DNA of 64,000 bases from Lytechinus pictus (GCF_037042905.1 NC_087257.1:22263001-22327000), one strand, 5' to 3'. Counted from the stretch's first letter, positions 24,901 to 37,356 are shown. Made by a program: numbers and translations. The notes: generated by a model from the sequence alone, not told the origin.

Positions 24901-27900
24901 GATTTTCTAAAACCTTCAGCAAGATTTTTTGCTGTTTTTCTGTTATTTTTACAATAAACTGTTTTGTCAGGGTGAACTTCCCCTTTAAATACAAAACTTT
25001 TTGCAACAGGCCCCTGAGCAATCAAATATAAAACCAATTCCTGTTAAGTCAACTTTCCCTTAATCCTCCAGATTTCCACATATATATAGACATTGTAAAT
25101 CAGTTGTGAAATCCTCCATGTGCCAAGCCAATGGACGCAACTTTGTATGAGTACCTACATTAACGATTTACTTCTACAAACGAACTTCACAGTATTTCAC
25201 ATTATTATTGATACTTACAGCTCTCCTGGAGTTGGTGTCTTCCAGGTTTGGCTTTTCCAAGAATCCAGTAACCTTTAACTCATCATTGACTTCCAGTATA
25301 CCTCTTTTCACAACCTCTGTAATGTGATTGCAAATCAAGTACTCTTTAACATTAGAATATTGAATCAATTGATAATTACACAATTTTATTTCATTTTAAC
25401 CTCATGCTTGAATGAAAATCACAATCAAGCAATTACAGACCTTGAATTTAAATTTTTACGGCAATATCCAACATACCCCCCCAGGCTATTTAGGGTTTAG
25501 CGTTTAGGTATTTTCTATATCACTGCACAAATGAATAAAAAGGCAATACAATTCTCCAAGATGAATGGGAGGGGCATAGAGGGTAAGGGCATTTACTGCC
25601 ATGGCATTCGCGAGTAAATCATCAATTCTAACAAGCTATACAGAAATTCAAAGCTTACATTCTGCCTATTCTCAAAATATCCACAACAATTCCAGCCGAC
25701 CTATAATGAGTTTTAAACTGGGCTGTAATATACATGTATATGCACCCACCTTCACAAGGAACATGATTGGAAACAACCATGCTGGCTCCAGGATGACTCT
25801 CTTTTCTCTTCTGAAAGGCAGCTAGAAAATCAGACAGGGAGAAGTCATCATAAAAGAGGGTATCCCTGAAGAGATAAATTACATTGAGAAATTTAATGTT
25901 TATGATCAAATTGCAAAAAAGCTACTTAGTTCAACAAATTTGACAGTGACAACAGATTACAATGGTGATTGTACAGGAGGAGCCAGGATATGCATTGATA
26001 GGTTGCAAAGCATGAAATTTTTCCCCCTCATTATATACAAGCATTAGAGTAAAAGAATTTAAGAATATAGCGTTAAAAGTCCCAACTTCTCTTCTTATGC
26101 TTTCATTTCTTTCTTTCTCTTACTCTCTTACTCTTTCTTACCCTTTTTGTTTTTCACGACTTGAAAAATGGTAGGAGGTGGTCGCAACTGATTGCAATTA
26201 GCATACAGTATCCATTTATACCGCAAGAAACTGACCTGACTAGCGATGGATTTTCATTTAAAATTAATAGTCACTAATGACTATTGATATTTGGAGCTAA
26301 AAATGACTTGTAATTGATTGCAAATTTATTCCAACACATCCTAAAATTTCTTTCTGTTTTACACATCTTCTGTTATGTGTGTAACGTACCCTCCTATCAC
26401 AAGTACATCATCATCAATGTTTCCTTCTTTCACGGCCAACTGGAAGCAAGCCACAGCTCCAATTCTATCCTGAAATCAACAAATATAAAAACAGCGTCAA
26501 ATACTCGGTGCTTCTTAAAATGTGTACATTTTAAATATCAGACATTCTATTTCATCAAGTAAGTCTCCATTCCTCACATTGTTCTTATCCAAAACTCTTT
26601 CACATCCCAACCCCTAATACCCTATATCCAGAATTCCACAAAAGAAATAATAACTCACTAAGGTTTAAAAACCCCATCTTAGTTTCTATATGCATGCGTG
26701 CACACTGACTATGCTTCAATCTTGTATGTAGGTGCTCACTTGGCACTTATTTTAGTGCATTTTGAAGTTATTTTAAAGCTCTTGTAACAGAATTCTCGCA
26801 GAGAACCAAATAATATGTACTGGTATATTAAAGTCTTCCCACATAACATTACAGACTGGCATGAAACACATACACATCTAATATGACCAGAATACTCATT
26901 ACCAGGGGCCTTCCATATTTTAAGTTTTTATCATAAACATAAATCATTTTTGGTCTATTAAAAAGACAACCAACTCACATCATTACAGGTAGTACTGTCG
27001 CTGATCAAGTGAACACACTTCCAATTGAGGGCCCATGATTCAAAATGATCCTTGTAGAAATCATTGGTCTGAAAATAAAACATAAGTATATCAAAAAGAA
27101 TTGCATCAAGATTTCCTTTTCAACTCAGCAAATGCAAATATGTATTGCCACAACTTGACACAGGCAACAGAGATTTTATTTTAGACAATGAGCTGCATGT
27201 AGATATGGACAAATATATTCTAATATATTGCTGTCCATTTTGTGATAAGTCAATTACTTGACAAATTGTTGATTTGCCTGTCAAATACAAATATAAATAA
27301 CAAAATAATATCACATATTTTCCATCACATGGGAAGCCATAACCACTATCGGTGCTTGCAATTCTTATATACACATGTTCAATGGGAGTATCACAATTCT
27401 ATGATTCAATAGTTCAAATTGCATAGGTTTGTATCGAACATATAATATTATTAGAATTAAAGTGTAAATTTTTTATCTGCAATACAGAGAGAGAAATAAA
27501 CGAGTGGAACGTCCCTGGCAGTCTCGCCTACATTATTATGCAAAGATCAATATATTAGGAGTGTTTAATAATAATAATCTACTTTTATATAGTGCTTAAT
27601 ACATCGGAACGACCACTGGCGGATCCAGGGGGCACAGCCAGCCCATACCCCCCCCCCCCCCAATTTTTGGGAGGCACAATTAAAATTTGTAATGTAAAAA
27701 TGTGAAAGTGAAGAACTTTTTTTTTGCTTGTAAAATTTGTCCTATATGGAGCCCCCCCTTAAAAAAATCCTGGATCCGCCCCTGGGAACGACGTCTCTAA
27801 GCACTTCACAAATATATTAACATTTCACATTGTGATATTGAAATATCAATCATATTTGTTTTTAAATTTTTTTTTCTCCAAAGGTGAGAAAAATAATTTA

Positions 27901-28093
27901 CCACCACAAGAATTGGTCCAGTGATGCCATGCTCAGTCAGATCCTTCATCCAGTGTGAGATGAGAGGCTTGGAACCTATGGGTACCAGAGGTTTAGGGAG
28001 ACCCGCTAGATGGGCATAGTCACCGGTGGTGTCCTTCCCAATGTCACGCTGGAGACGGGTTCCGTACCCGGCAGCAAGGATGACTACCTTCAT
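18971..28093 (-). CDS. Bacterial-type sugar-1-phosphate nucleotidyltransferase (8 coding exons)
   Basis: Coding exons in transcript order: 28093-27902, 27068-26979, 26469-26390, 25865-25750, 25316-25219, 23505-23443, 20835-20777, 19073-18971. They join to 801 nt, 266 residues plus TAA. The start MKVVILAAGYGTRL is the nucleotide-binding loop (GxGTRL) of the RmlA/GlmU-N fold, and PKPLVPIGSKPL follows after an insert of about 16 residues. Metal- and substrate-site motifs are kept: GGDTLF with the first Asp, FLEKPN with the sugar-phosphate Lys, and GRFDVGS with the second Asp. The expected reaction is NTP + sugar-1-phosphate giving NDP-sugar + diphosphate, in the cytosol. Which NTP and sugar cannot be told. 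At 266 residues it is a bare catalytic domain without the left-handed beta-helix of GMPPB or eIF2B-type proteins. The exon at 27902 starts 13 nt before the ATG, after an acceptor at 28107. Confidence 0.92.
19258..19950. repeat. Low-complexity block with a TCGAAA/CGACGAAG stem motif
   Basis: On the minus strand, 19394-19368 reads CCGACGAAG, a short GAT/ATC hairpin, then CGAAAGC. The same arrangement is seen at 55958 and at the edges of the Penelope-like region near 60.4/61.05 kb. GTT/ATT microsatellites lie at 19286-19340. The rest is purine-rich; its open frames on both strands look compositional. Confidence 0.4.
20939..21046. mobile_element. Single arm of the TA-flanked foldback transposon
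   Basis: Matches the right arm of the element at 51088-51899 over about 108 bp, including AAGCTTTACAAT, GGTCATTTGTCTA and the tip GGGATGCACTATA. The other arm is missing. It lies in a nucleotidyltransferase intron. Confidence 0.7.
22302..22779. mobile_element. MITE with CAGAGCTGCCAAGT ends
   Basis: Left end CAGAGCTGCCAAGTTGTA and the reverse complement of the right end CAGAGCTGCCAAGTAGTA agree over the tips, with further AT-rich similarity. The flanks AGATAACC and GGATAACT agree at 6 of 8 bases, hinting at a decayed 8-bp duplication. The interior is non-coding. Another CAGAGCTGCCAA tip occurs at 21349. Confidence 0.65.
23690..23835 (-). mobile_element. tRNA-derived SINE body, minus orientation
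   Basis: The reverse complement carries the same body as the SINE at 18368 (CCATGGCAT, then a CTCAACCCAGG-like block and GGTACCTGGCA). The tRNA-like head is degraded. It lies inside a nucleotidyltransferase intron close to the exon at 23443-23505. Confidence 0.65.
24488..24989. mobile_element. MITE with perfect tips TTTAAAGGGGAAGTTCACCC
   Basis: The first 24 bp are the exact reverse complement of the last 24 bp. The arms stay similar further in (GTTTGCTGTAAAAATAGCAG against its counterpart). The 500-bp interior is non-coding. Diverged relatives lie at about 32930-33405 and 30040-30225. Confidence 0.85.
27560..27830 (-). mobile_element. SINE tail split by a hAT-like MITE
   Basis: The parts 27573-27613 and 27793-27810 together match the reverse complement of the SINE 3' tail at about 30888-30960 (CGCTTAATACATTGGAACGAC, then TCTAAGCGCTT). 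The MITE at 27614-27784 lies between them. Confidence 0.75.
27614..27784. mobile_element. hAT-like MITE with 8-bp target duplication GGAACGAC
   Basis: Left tip CACTGGCGGATCCAGGGGG and the reverse complement of the right tip CAGGGGCGGATCCAGG are inverted repeats. GGAACGAC is present directly on both sides (27606-27613 and 27785-27792). The related SINE tail near 30920 has this 8-mer only once, which serves as an empty-site control. The 171-bp element contains a long C run. Eight-base duplications are typical of hAT transposases. Confidence 0.88.
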
Positions 28094-29139
28094 GACTGAT
28101 GGTGACCTATGGTTCAATGATAGATATTAATAAGAGAAAATATCAGGGAAAAAATTACACGGGGGCTCGGGCAATTTCACCACTGAAATACTCAAAAGAG
28201 CCCTGGAAAAAAGGAAACCCAGAAATTCCCATTCACTGCAATGTTAAAGCTTATTCAAGCTTGCTGATTTCGGCAGTAGGTTTTGAAAAGCAGCCCATGA
28301 AAATACAAAATTACTTTTTTTTGCCTGGAAAAGAGATAAAGATTTTATAGAATGCATGGTGGTAACCGGGGAAGATATGGGAGGTGGGGCACAGCACAGG
28401 TGCCCCTATGATTTTCAAATGATAAGAAAAGAAATAAGTATGGTGTAGTGCCCAACATATATTATGCCTACGCAGTGCCCCTTGTCTTTACATTTGCGTT
28501 GAAAAATTTGTGCACAATTCTTGAGGGGAGATTTATAGTATAAAAATAATGAAAATACTACTACTTATAGATAGTAATAATTTAATAACAATAACAGTAA
28601 ATAATAATAATTATGACAATTAATAAGATCTACATGTCTTAAACTACTAAGAACTAGGGCCTAGTAAATGGAGAAAATTGAATAAAGGAGAGCATTAGAT
28701 CTAAATAAAGGCATTCAGGCGAAGGCCTCAAAAGTGCAGCTTTTCTTGTCAGAATAACTCACAAAGTGTGTGTAAAATGAAAGGGTTTACAAAAAATGTT
28801 TTTTGACATCCACTACCGGTATAGACCAAAAGCTTCATGGTCTCTGTATATTGGTTGCTCCGCTGAACTACCGGTACGTTGGAATGGGGATTATAGTGAA
28901 ATATCAGAAATTGTTAAGGAAATCCCCAGAAACGGCGGTTATTCCTGTCTACTACCGGTACTGAAAGAAGTCAATTTTAGTCAACATAAACCATTGACAA
29001 AATTGAAATTTCTGCATTTTTTCATAATTTAAGACTTAAAGTGTGAAAAAAATGCAGAAATTTCTATTTTGTTAAGTAAACAATAACATTACAATAACAT
29101 AACCATGATTCATGAATGATGGGCAATGGAATGGGGCAT

Positions 29140-29232
29140 GGCCGGCAGTACCTCAGGCGATGTTCGTGCAGGCTCCACTCTACTTCACTACCGCTACACT
29201 ACGCTCCACCTACCCGAACATCGGGACAGTGA
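29140..29232. mobile_element. Half copy of the CCTCAGGCGATG foldback MITE
   Basis: Reads TACCTCAGGCGATGTTCG, GGCTCCACT, CTTCACTACCGCTAC and CCTACCCGAACAT, matching the left arm of the element at 52284-52455. The second arm is absent. Confidence 0.65.
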
Positions 29233-29315
29233 ACTGGATCGGATATTCCGAGTCACAAAGGTGGGATGGCAATCATGGTTATCGTAAAAATTAAAGAAAA
29301 AAAATATAACGAGGG

Positions 29316-31440
29316 ATATGAGGGTTGGCGCGTTTTAAACGGTGTGTTTTAAAACATGTTTTAAAACGCGTTTTAAAACACCCGTTTTTTTTACAAAAAA
29401 AACGCGTTTTAAAACACCTCATAGACTTGTGTGTTATAAATATGCATGGATGTGATTTTACATGAATTTATTTTTTATACTTTTATTTCTTAATTGGTTT
29501 ATTATTTTCTTCTAACTAAATCTCTTTCTCAACACCACTCTTTTTCTCCTCTCTCTTTCCCCCCTTATTCTCCCTTTCTCCATTGCTTTGTCATGTTCCT
29601 TTCCTCCTGTTCAATTGTGCACATCAATCCATATTTAAGAATATTCTCATTTTAACAAACATCTGAGTGTTGTGCTCACTTTTAGACAGGGAAAGAAACA
29701 CTATTTAAAATGAGCTCAAATATGTAATAGTAGTACTTGAATGAAATGGAAGTGTTGCACAAACATAATAATATTTTGCAAATAGACTGTATAACTGACA
29801 TTGTAACCTTGAGGTACACACGAAATTAGGTGAAACTTTGCGCTTCGTAAAGATGAAGAAAAGTAATTTAATTCAGTATAAGATAATCAGCTAGCAAACC
29901 TTTTTTTCCTCCCTGAACATGTGTGGAACTACCATTGTTTTAACATTTTTTGGTTCAGTCAAGTTGGTCATTATTATCAAATCTGTAAAAATTGAAATAT
30001 TGTATTGTTCAAACAATTTAAAAAAAAAATAGTGAGGGGCATTATCAACTCTCTCATTTGCACATCACTGAGTTGTAATAAATGTTTAGTGAAAATAAGC
30101 GAAATTTTAAAATGTTATAACTTTCTTATTTTACATCCGATTTTGATGAAATTTTCAGCATTATGCTTGTTTGAATTTTTTCTACTGATTCAAATCAAAC
30201 ATTTTTCTGGGGTGGACTTGACCTTTAACCCTAACACTCCCAGGGGACCGTAATGGCCCCCTTAAAAATTTCTATGATAAATCCATAAGCACAACAGGGC
30301 CATGCCATATTGTTCAAGACTATTTTTTGGATACATGCATGGATATGTGGTTATGATATTACCATGGAGCTATCAACACATTAATAGCTCAATGATATTA
30401 CAAGTGCATGACAGCCCAGAATTGCTCAATATCGTGATTTCATGTATAAAGCCAATGCAAATTTTTCGCCAACATTTTTATCTGTATCAATATTTGTACT
30501 TTTTGTTAATGATTGGAAAATTATTGCCAATAATTTCCATTAAAAAACCGATTAAAAAAACACAAAAGTAACCGCAAAACTGTAGATAAGAAATATGTAA
30601 AAAAAAACAGTTAAAACAAACATTAAAAAAACAATTTGATCAGAATTCCTCAATTAAAGAAATAAGCAGTTCAAGGGCCTAATATTTATAGATTTAAACC
30701 CAATTTTGTATTTCATGCACTTATGGGTACCCGGTAGAATGTAAAAGTCATTGTAGCTTGTCCAGTACTGTGTGCGCCTCACTGGCGACTGACTTGAATA
30801 CTACCCAGGGAGTGGAGGATGTGCATACATTGTGTGCGGGAATGACTGATTGAATCTGATGATTGTGGTAATAATAAATCTTTAAAGCGCTTAGACATGT
30901 CGTTCCAATGTATTAAGCGCGATATAAAAGCGGACTTTTATCATTATTATTACTTAAAATTTGTATAATTGATTCAAATGAAATAAAGCATATTGAGTAA
31001 ATGAAATTAAGCATTGAAAGCCTATAGTCTATAGATTATGTCATTTTCTTACATTGTGCAAATTCTTCTCACCCCCTAGATTGACAAGACTCAAAAAAGC
31101 CTGAGACTACATCATATGTATGAGGAATAAACTTATGAAATGTCAATTTACTTTTTCGGCATTCAATTTCCTTGATTTTGTTATTTGGGGGAAAATTCTT
31201 TTCTATTGGAAATTCAGTAAAAAAAATTGTAGTCATCTCTTACTAATACTCCAAAAATGTATTTAAAACATCAAGAGCTTAAATCATACTGTATTAAATG
31301 TACAATTTAATTGATTTACAGAAAATTACATCGTTCGTTGGGAAAAAAACGTTTTAAAACGATTTAAAACGTTTTAAAACATTAAAAAGCGTTTTATTTG
31401 TTTTTTTTAATAAAAAACGTTTTTTATTACAACCCTATCA
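29316..31440. repeat. Two clusters of the palindrome GTTTTAAAAC in a repeat-rich intron
   Basis: At 29320-29420 and 31340-31430 the decamer GTTTTAAAAC and close variants recur several times. The outer edges read AGGGTTG on the left and CAACCCT on the right, so the clusters may be the ends of one 2.1-kb element. The inside holds a SINE and a partial MITE but no transposase frame. The region is in the intron upstream of the nucleotidyltransferase start codon. Confidence 0.35.
30725..30960 (+). mobile_element. SINE 3' part ending in an ATT-rich tail
   Basis: Starts at GGGTACCCGG, the block that follows the SINE body at 18368, and ends with TTTAAAGCGCTTAGACATG, ATGTATTAAGCGC and an ATT-repeat tail. 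Its tail provides the uninterrupted version of the target hit by the MITE at 27614. Confidence 0.65.
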
Positions 31441-31904
31441 TATGAATGACTTAATATCTTACTCTACACCCGTATTTCACTCCGTGTCCATCCTCCGGTT
31501 ATCCTCAAAATTCGTGATTTTGGGCCAGTATCTTTTTCCTCACACGTATTATTCACGGCCGATTTCAAAACATCGCATGCGATCGCGTTCGATCAGCGAC
31601 CGGCAGCTGCTCACACTCACAGATGTCACAAATATGTAAAAACAATTTCAAAATTAATCTTTGTTTGTGATTTCCTCCATCATCCTTCTCGAATTTCATG
31701 ATTTTTTTTTCTTCTATTACTTTTACAACAAACTTTTTTGTCAGGCCAGGTGACGTGAACTTTATATTTACGGTTACATAACGTTTAAACTTTACTTAGT
31801 CTTAAAAAAGTCTTACTAGATGTACTAGAATAGAAGTAGAATCATGTTAAATTTAAAAACTGTTTAATCAAAATCTATTTTTTTTCTTATTCTAATCAAC
31901 TCAC

Positions 31905-32160
31905 CGTACCAGATACCGGCGGTATACGGGTCTTCATAAGTTCACCAGTGCTGTGGGCGTGGCTCCTCTAGCTGAAATAGTCATGAGCTCATCAACTTCG
32001 CCTTCTGAACAGCCTTTTCGCCTTGACTGCACGCTGTTTTAGTGATTTCCAGCGCTCCGCAGCTAACCAAGCCTGCCTCCCCGGAGCGCCCCGGTAGCTG
32101 CATGCTAGCGACGGCCCAGTGCAGCCAGCCGCACGAGAAAGCGTGAGAAATTTTCGTTTC
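31905..32160 (-). promoter_or_regulatory. GC-rich promoter and probable non-coding first exon of the nucleotidyltransferase gene
   Basis: The segment is clearly richer in G+C and CpG than its surroundings. On the minus strand it ends at 31905 in TACG followed by GTGAGT, a good donor. That donor could splice to the acceptor at 28107, just before the start codon. The transcription start is not resolved. The 3.8-kb intron between is repeat-filled. Confidence 0.5.
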
Positions 32161-32929
32161 GCATCATTTTTTCAAGCAGCACTTCATAATTCAATTTAAT
32201 ACGGAACGCCCAGTTGGGCACGATAATATTGGTAAAAATAGTATTAATTTATTGAAGGAGGAAATGGAATAAAAATGAACCTTAACCTTGAAGTGTTGCA
32301 TATTGTTTTAGAAAGACTTTGGTAGAAGATAAAACATTTCTTTGATGATATATCTAATATGTGATTCGGGAATCCTGTGACTCATGTCCTTAAATATTAA
32401 TTATGAAAAATGAAAAGTGAATTAAGAATGCAGCCAGAAGCAAAGAGTGTAATCAATTTCGGGTAGGTCTTGAACATGGCACCAAGTTTGTTTGAATAAG
32501 TGCAGAAAAAATAGATAAACATATAACTGTATGAAGGTTTTATTACAATCCTTAAGAAAATAGTAGTAATGACGTTTTAAATGTCTGTGTGTGTGATGTT
32601 ACATGCGATCAGTTCCACTTTTTCTTTAATTGTGATGTAAATTCTATAAACTACCATTTTAAATAGTTTATGATGACTATAAACAAAATCTCATAGAAAA
32701 CTTTTTTGAGTGATGAATAAAAATGCGCAGGAAATAAACAATTGACATTTTTTCAAGAAATTGCACTTTTATGGAACAACATGACATAATAGGGAGGGGC
32801 ACTTCTCGCATGTGACATGGCAAAATAAAAACTTTGAAAATCAATACTTCATTTTGTTATTTGGAATTTCATCAAACCTTAATTGACGTATGGATCTTTC
32901 AATTGATACCAGGGTAAACTTCCCCTTAT

Positions 32930-33410
32930 AGGGGACTCGAAGTTCTCTCTGAAGAAAAGTTTGCAGTAAAAATACCAGAAAATATATTGGTGAAGCTGTA
33001 AGCAAAATCAATCAAAGATTAAAAAAGTAACTAGAATATGATTTTTTATTTGAGACGTCATATACGGGCAGCCGCCCTATATGTTACGTTACATAAAATG
33101 CAGAAATTCATATTTTTGATGGTTCATGATGACTATTCTTTTTTCAGGAGCGTTTGAAATAATTTGTTAATATACTGAAAGAATGATAAAAAACATTTTC
33201 TTTTTCTGGGGGGGGGGATTGACATTTCACTGATTTTTTTTTAAAACCATGATATATGGGGAAGACGCTCACATACTTCACAAATTAAAAAAAATATGAA
33301 ATTCTAATAACTTTTTAATCTTTGATGGGTTATCCTCAAATTTTCACCAATGTATTAAATTGTTTTTTCTGCTATATTTACTATGTCAGGGTGAGCTTCA
33401 CCTTTAAAGG
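32930..33410. mobile_element. Diverged relative of the TTTAAAGGGGAAGTTC MITE
   Basis: The inner parts match 24488-24989 in order (TGAAGAAAAGTTTGC, AAAATACCAGAAAA, and the right end GTCAGGGTGAGCTTCACC). The left tip is damaged. Confidence 0.65.
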
Positions 33411-33414
33411 AAGA

Positions 33415-35560
33415 TAAAACCTATACTAGTTATTTTACTTGGAATTAGGGTATCTGCATCAAATCTACTAGTATCAACATCCCTTGTAATATTTCAACAT
33501 ATATATATACTGCATTTCTTAAGAAAAAAATTATTATGCATTATTTGTAAAGGTAAAGTTCTTGAGAGAATAACCTGTTAACATCAATAAGTTGGGTATG
33601 TAAAATGGATACAATGGACACCAGAGGGCCACCAGTAAAAACTTTGATATATCAATAGAGACATGTTCAGACAAGCAATGCCAAAGATTTTTGAAAGAAA
33701 GCTGTGACTCACTGAGATTGCTGGGAATTGTTTATGATGCACTGAACTGACCTAAATGATAAAATTATACATTCAAGGTATAAGAAAGAAAAACGTGAAA
33801 TATTGCAGGGCCTTACATGTATTTTCAGGTTATAGCCTAAATTTGGCATCCATTTTGAAAACATTGTATCACCATGAGAGAGATGATTGTCGAGACAAAA
33901 TGACATAATTTATCTCTCTTTGTACAACACATGTATGTACCATATTTGTATTGTAATTATTTATTTTGTTTATCATTTTATAATGCTGTGATAGAGTTAA
34001 CTATGGATCACACACTAAATTATTATCATTATTATATTATTATTATTATTATCATTATTAAATTCTTATTATCATCATCTCAGCTCACGTCTCAACACAA
34101 CAGCAAACAAAGTAATAATGCAAAGGCAGTGTGGTTTGAGCAACAAGAAATGCGAACTTTCTTTAATGAAATTCCAACAATTAACACTTTACAAGTTGGT
34201 TTAAAAATCCATACCGTCACATCCATACAAACTTCAAGTAAAAACTCTAATCTCTGTTTTTACAATATTACACTTAATGTACATGATTTCTCCCAAAAAA
34301 TATTCAGAGTGAAAAAAAATCATTAAAAACAGCCAAGATAAGAAACTTAACAATGGAACTATTACCGTACATTTAGACTATCATTTATATAACTGGGTAA
34401 CATACAGCATCAAATTGTAACAGTATCTAATTCAATAACTGTTTCTGTACCATACTTCAATAAACTGTCTTGAAAAATCTCAAGTCATCTAAGCACAAAG
34501 GAATTACTTGGCACAAGATTTCACAGCTCTTATTTACAAAGAATGACGTAATGTGTGTAATCCAATGATACATGTGATATGAATTAGACACCGCCAACAA
34601 GAATGTTAGAAGTTACCAAACTCGCCAAGTAACCAACTCACCCAAATAAAATAAAAAATTGCTTTAAAGCTCCAGTTAAATACTCACATGAATTATGGGT
34701 AGTTCTGTACAACACAGATATTACACTTTTCCAATTTCAATAGCCATCAAGACAAAGCTATTTTGTTTTTAATTAAGAATTCATGTTATACAATTATACA
34801 CAATACAGCCATGTTTGTTATTTGAGTTCCAGTCAATAGCAGTAGAGCATGTATTTCTTGCATGTTACATTGAGTTACGGTCTTACAGACATTACTTATA
34901 AAAAAAAAGCCATAAAATGCCTATATTGTGTGTTAACAAAGATTCACCCCCACCATGATTAACCCTTCCAGTGTCACAAAAGTCAAAAGATGTATTTGCA
35001 ATGTAGTGTTCCAGAAGTATTACATCATGGAGTGCATTCTATGTCCAAGTGTCTTATGGTACAGACACCTTTATGTACAAATCTTGTGCACTGCTCATCA
35101 TTGTGGACTACCAATGATTCCACATAACAAAATGATGTAACTCAGAAATAGGTTTTGTGCAGCTGGAAAAAAAAGGGTGAAAGGAACAACTACATGTTCA
35201 CTGTATGAAAATAATAATTAATGATTTGTCCCAATGCTGAGGCTGCAAATTTATCACACTTTTTTTTAATGATACACAAGTCTCAGTCATCCAATGATTA
35301 CTTCTATTAAAATCCATTAAAAAAGAAAGTTATCACTTTTTACAGCATTTGGTCATGTCTGGAATAATTCTAAAGCAGTTAATGTACAACCTAACACCTA
35401 CAACACAAATCCACATTAACAAAAAGTTGAAGAAAAAGAAACCTGCATTAATAAAGATGTATATTGTGCATGTATCATAAAAATGTCTATACTTGTACGA
35501 GCGGATCCAGCCAGATTAGACACAAGAATTTAGAGGGTTGGGCACACAAAATACCAGCCT
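33415..35560. other. Spacer between divergent repeats, no gene seen
   Basis: AT-rich sequence with an ATT microsatellite at 34018-34065. The open frame at 33931-34326 runs through that microsatellite and has no domain. There is no splice-linked coding signal on either strand. Confidence 0.6.
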
Positions 35561-35561
35561 T

Positions 35562-35738
35562 GGTGGGTGTTTGATAAAGTTGTTCGTAACTTACGCGCAA
35601 ATTTACAAACAACTGGTCACCCTTTTTTGTGGTAAATGATATACTACAGATTTTCATTTGTGTTGGTTTTATTTGTAAAAAGGGTCACCAGTCACTCGTA
35701 AAGTTGATTGCACGTTACATATGTGTGAAACACTCACG
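35562..35738. mobile_element. MITE with GTGGGTGTTT / AAACACTCAC ends
   Basis: Left end GTGGGTGTTTGATAAAGTTG and the reverse complement of the right end GTGAGTGTTTCACAC are imperfect inverted repeats around TAACTTACG/TAACGTG blocks. It is 177 bp and non-coding. A partial relative is at 39897-39990 in an MSL1 intron. Confidence 0.6.
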
Positions 35739-35751
35739 TGATATAGTACCA

Positions 35752-35924
35752 GGGGCCATTTCATAAAGCCGATTGTTAGGAAGTTAAGAATGACTGGTGA
35801 TCCTTTCTTGTAAATTTTATTGACCATTAAATGTTCATTGGTGATCATTTAGAGCGTAAGAAAGGTTCACCATTTGTTCTTAAAGTCGCTCTTAACTTAC
35901 GACCAGCTTTATGAAACACCCACC
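35752..35924. mobile_element. MITE with GGGGCCATTTCATAAAGC ends
   Basis: Left GGGCCATTTCATAAAGC pairs with the right end GCTTTATGAAACACCC, and CTTAACTTACG pairs with AGGAAGTTAAG. The element lies immediately after the previous MITE. Confidence 0.65.
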
Positions 35925-36370
35925 CGGTATTGAATACAACCCAGCGAGATCCGACAGTTTACTCTTACCCTAGTAATAGTGCCATATTGTATCAGTTTTT
36001 CAGATCATCACCCACAATGTCAATGATCCACACCTTAAATCGTCAAGAATTTATTCTCATTTTACTGTGATGTACATTATAATTGCAATTTTCATGAACG
36101 CCCAATACGCTACAACCATTTTTTAGAACAAAAAAGGTATGGGTACTGTCATCCATGACTTAAAAAAAGTACAATTATGAAGAACATTCACTTACATTTC
36201 TACAACAACTTCTCCCTCTCTAACCGAATATACTGACTTTCCATTCTCACTAAACTACGCCCATTTCTTGTGCTCATTTTGTTGTGATGATATTTTACAT
36301 AATTGATATCTTACAATTTACATGAATTTACAGTTTGATTTGATACACAAAAATAGACAAGTATCATTAC

Positions 36371-36376
36371 TTTATT
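36371..36376 (-). promoter_or_regulatory. Candidate poly(A) signal of MSL1
   Basis: AATAAA on the minus strand, about 980 nt past the MSL1 stop codon. The segment between holds no competing gene. Alternative sites are possible. Confidence 0.35.
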
Positions 36377-37356
36377 GTACAAGATGAAATATATTTACAC
36401 AAGTCCAATATGGACATGGTAGTAGAAAGAAAATATCTTCTCTCTTATTCCCTATGCCCCATGCCTGAACTTTGGCATTTGAGATAATGGTTTCCACTGC
36501 TACCCCATCCATACCCCCCCCCCCCTTGGAAACTTGAATAAAGCCAAACATTTCATCCTGATTCCAATTTGGATTGGGACTGATCATAGGTGAGCATCTC
36601 ACAACCTTTCTTTGGCTATGACGGCACCTTTGAATGGGTTTTTTTTACAGATAAATGGCGCTATACAAATGCTATTCATCACCATCATCATGCTCAATGC
36701 ATGGTTTCACAGGAACTTTCCTGATCCCCCATTATTTTGTATATGCAGAAACAAAAGGTTTAGGATTGAAAAGATGCTTGGTGGGATTCATTTTTAAAAG
36801 ATCGTCATACGCATCTCAAAATTTTGTTAAAATACCCAAGACAAACTTGCAATACTGCATGATGTTTAAACTTAGTTTTTGCTGAGCTAATGATGAACTT
36901 CTACATCTGCAATATATCTGCACATACAGGTACAGCTTCAAAACTCACTACGAGCACAGATATATGATACTAAGGAAGAATTATCAATTTGTTTCTTCAA
37001 GTTTCCATATAACATGCGCAGTAATATAATCTTGACTAAAGCTGCCAGGGTCACAAACTCTATGGGCCACATCACAATACCTGTTATCAATATCGAATGC
37101 TAAGAACTAAACACCAATACAATATTGCCCAATAACGTTGCAGGAATTCAGCAGCTTATACATGTAGCAGTTCACAGTAACATGCCACTATAGCAAGCTT
37201 ATGAAACAGGGCTCAATGTATACCAAGCTGCTCTTAATAGTCAAAGATAATGATTGCTGTAGCAAGAAAGAGAGAGTATGGTGATGCTATTATACGCCAC
37301 AACCCAAATGAAATGGAATACGAGTGAATGCCATCGAGTGGTTGGCGGACTTCTTG

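Noticed and set aside
33931-34326. 131-codon frame in the spacer
   Set aside because: Crosses an ATT microsatellite, with no domain or codon pattern.
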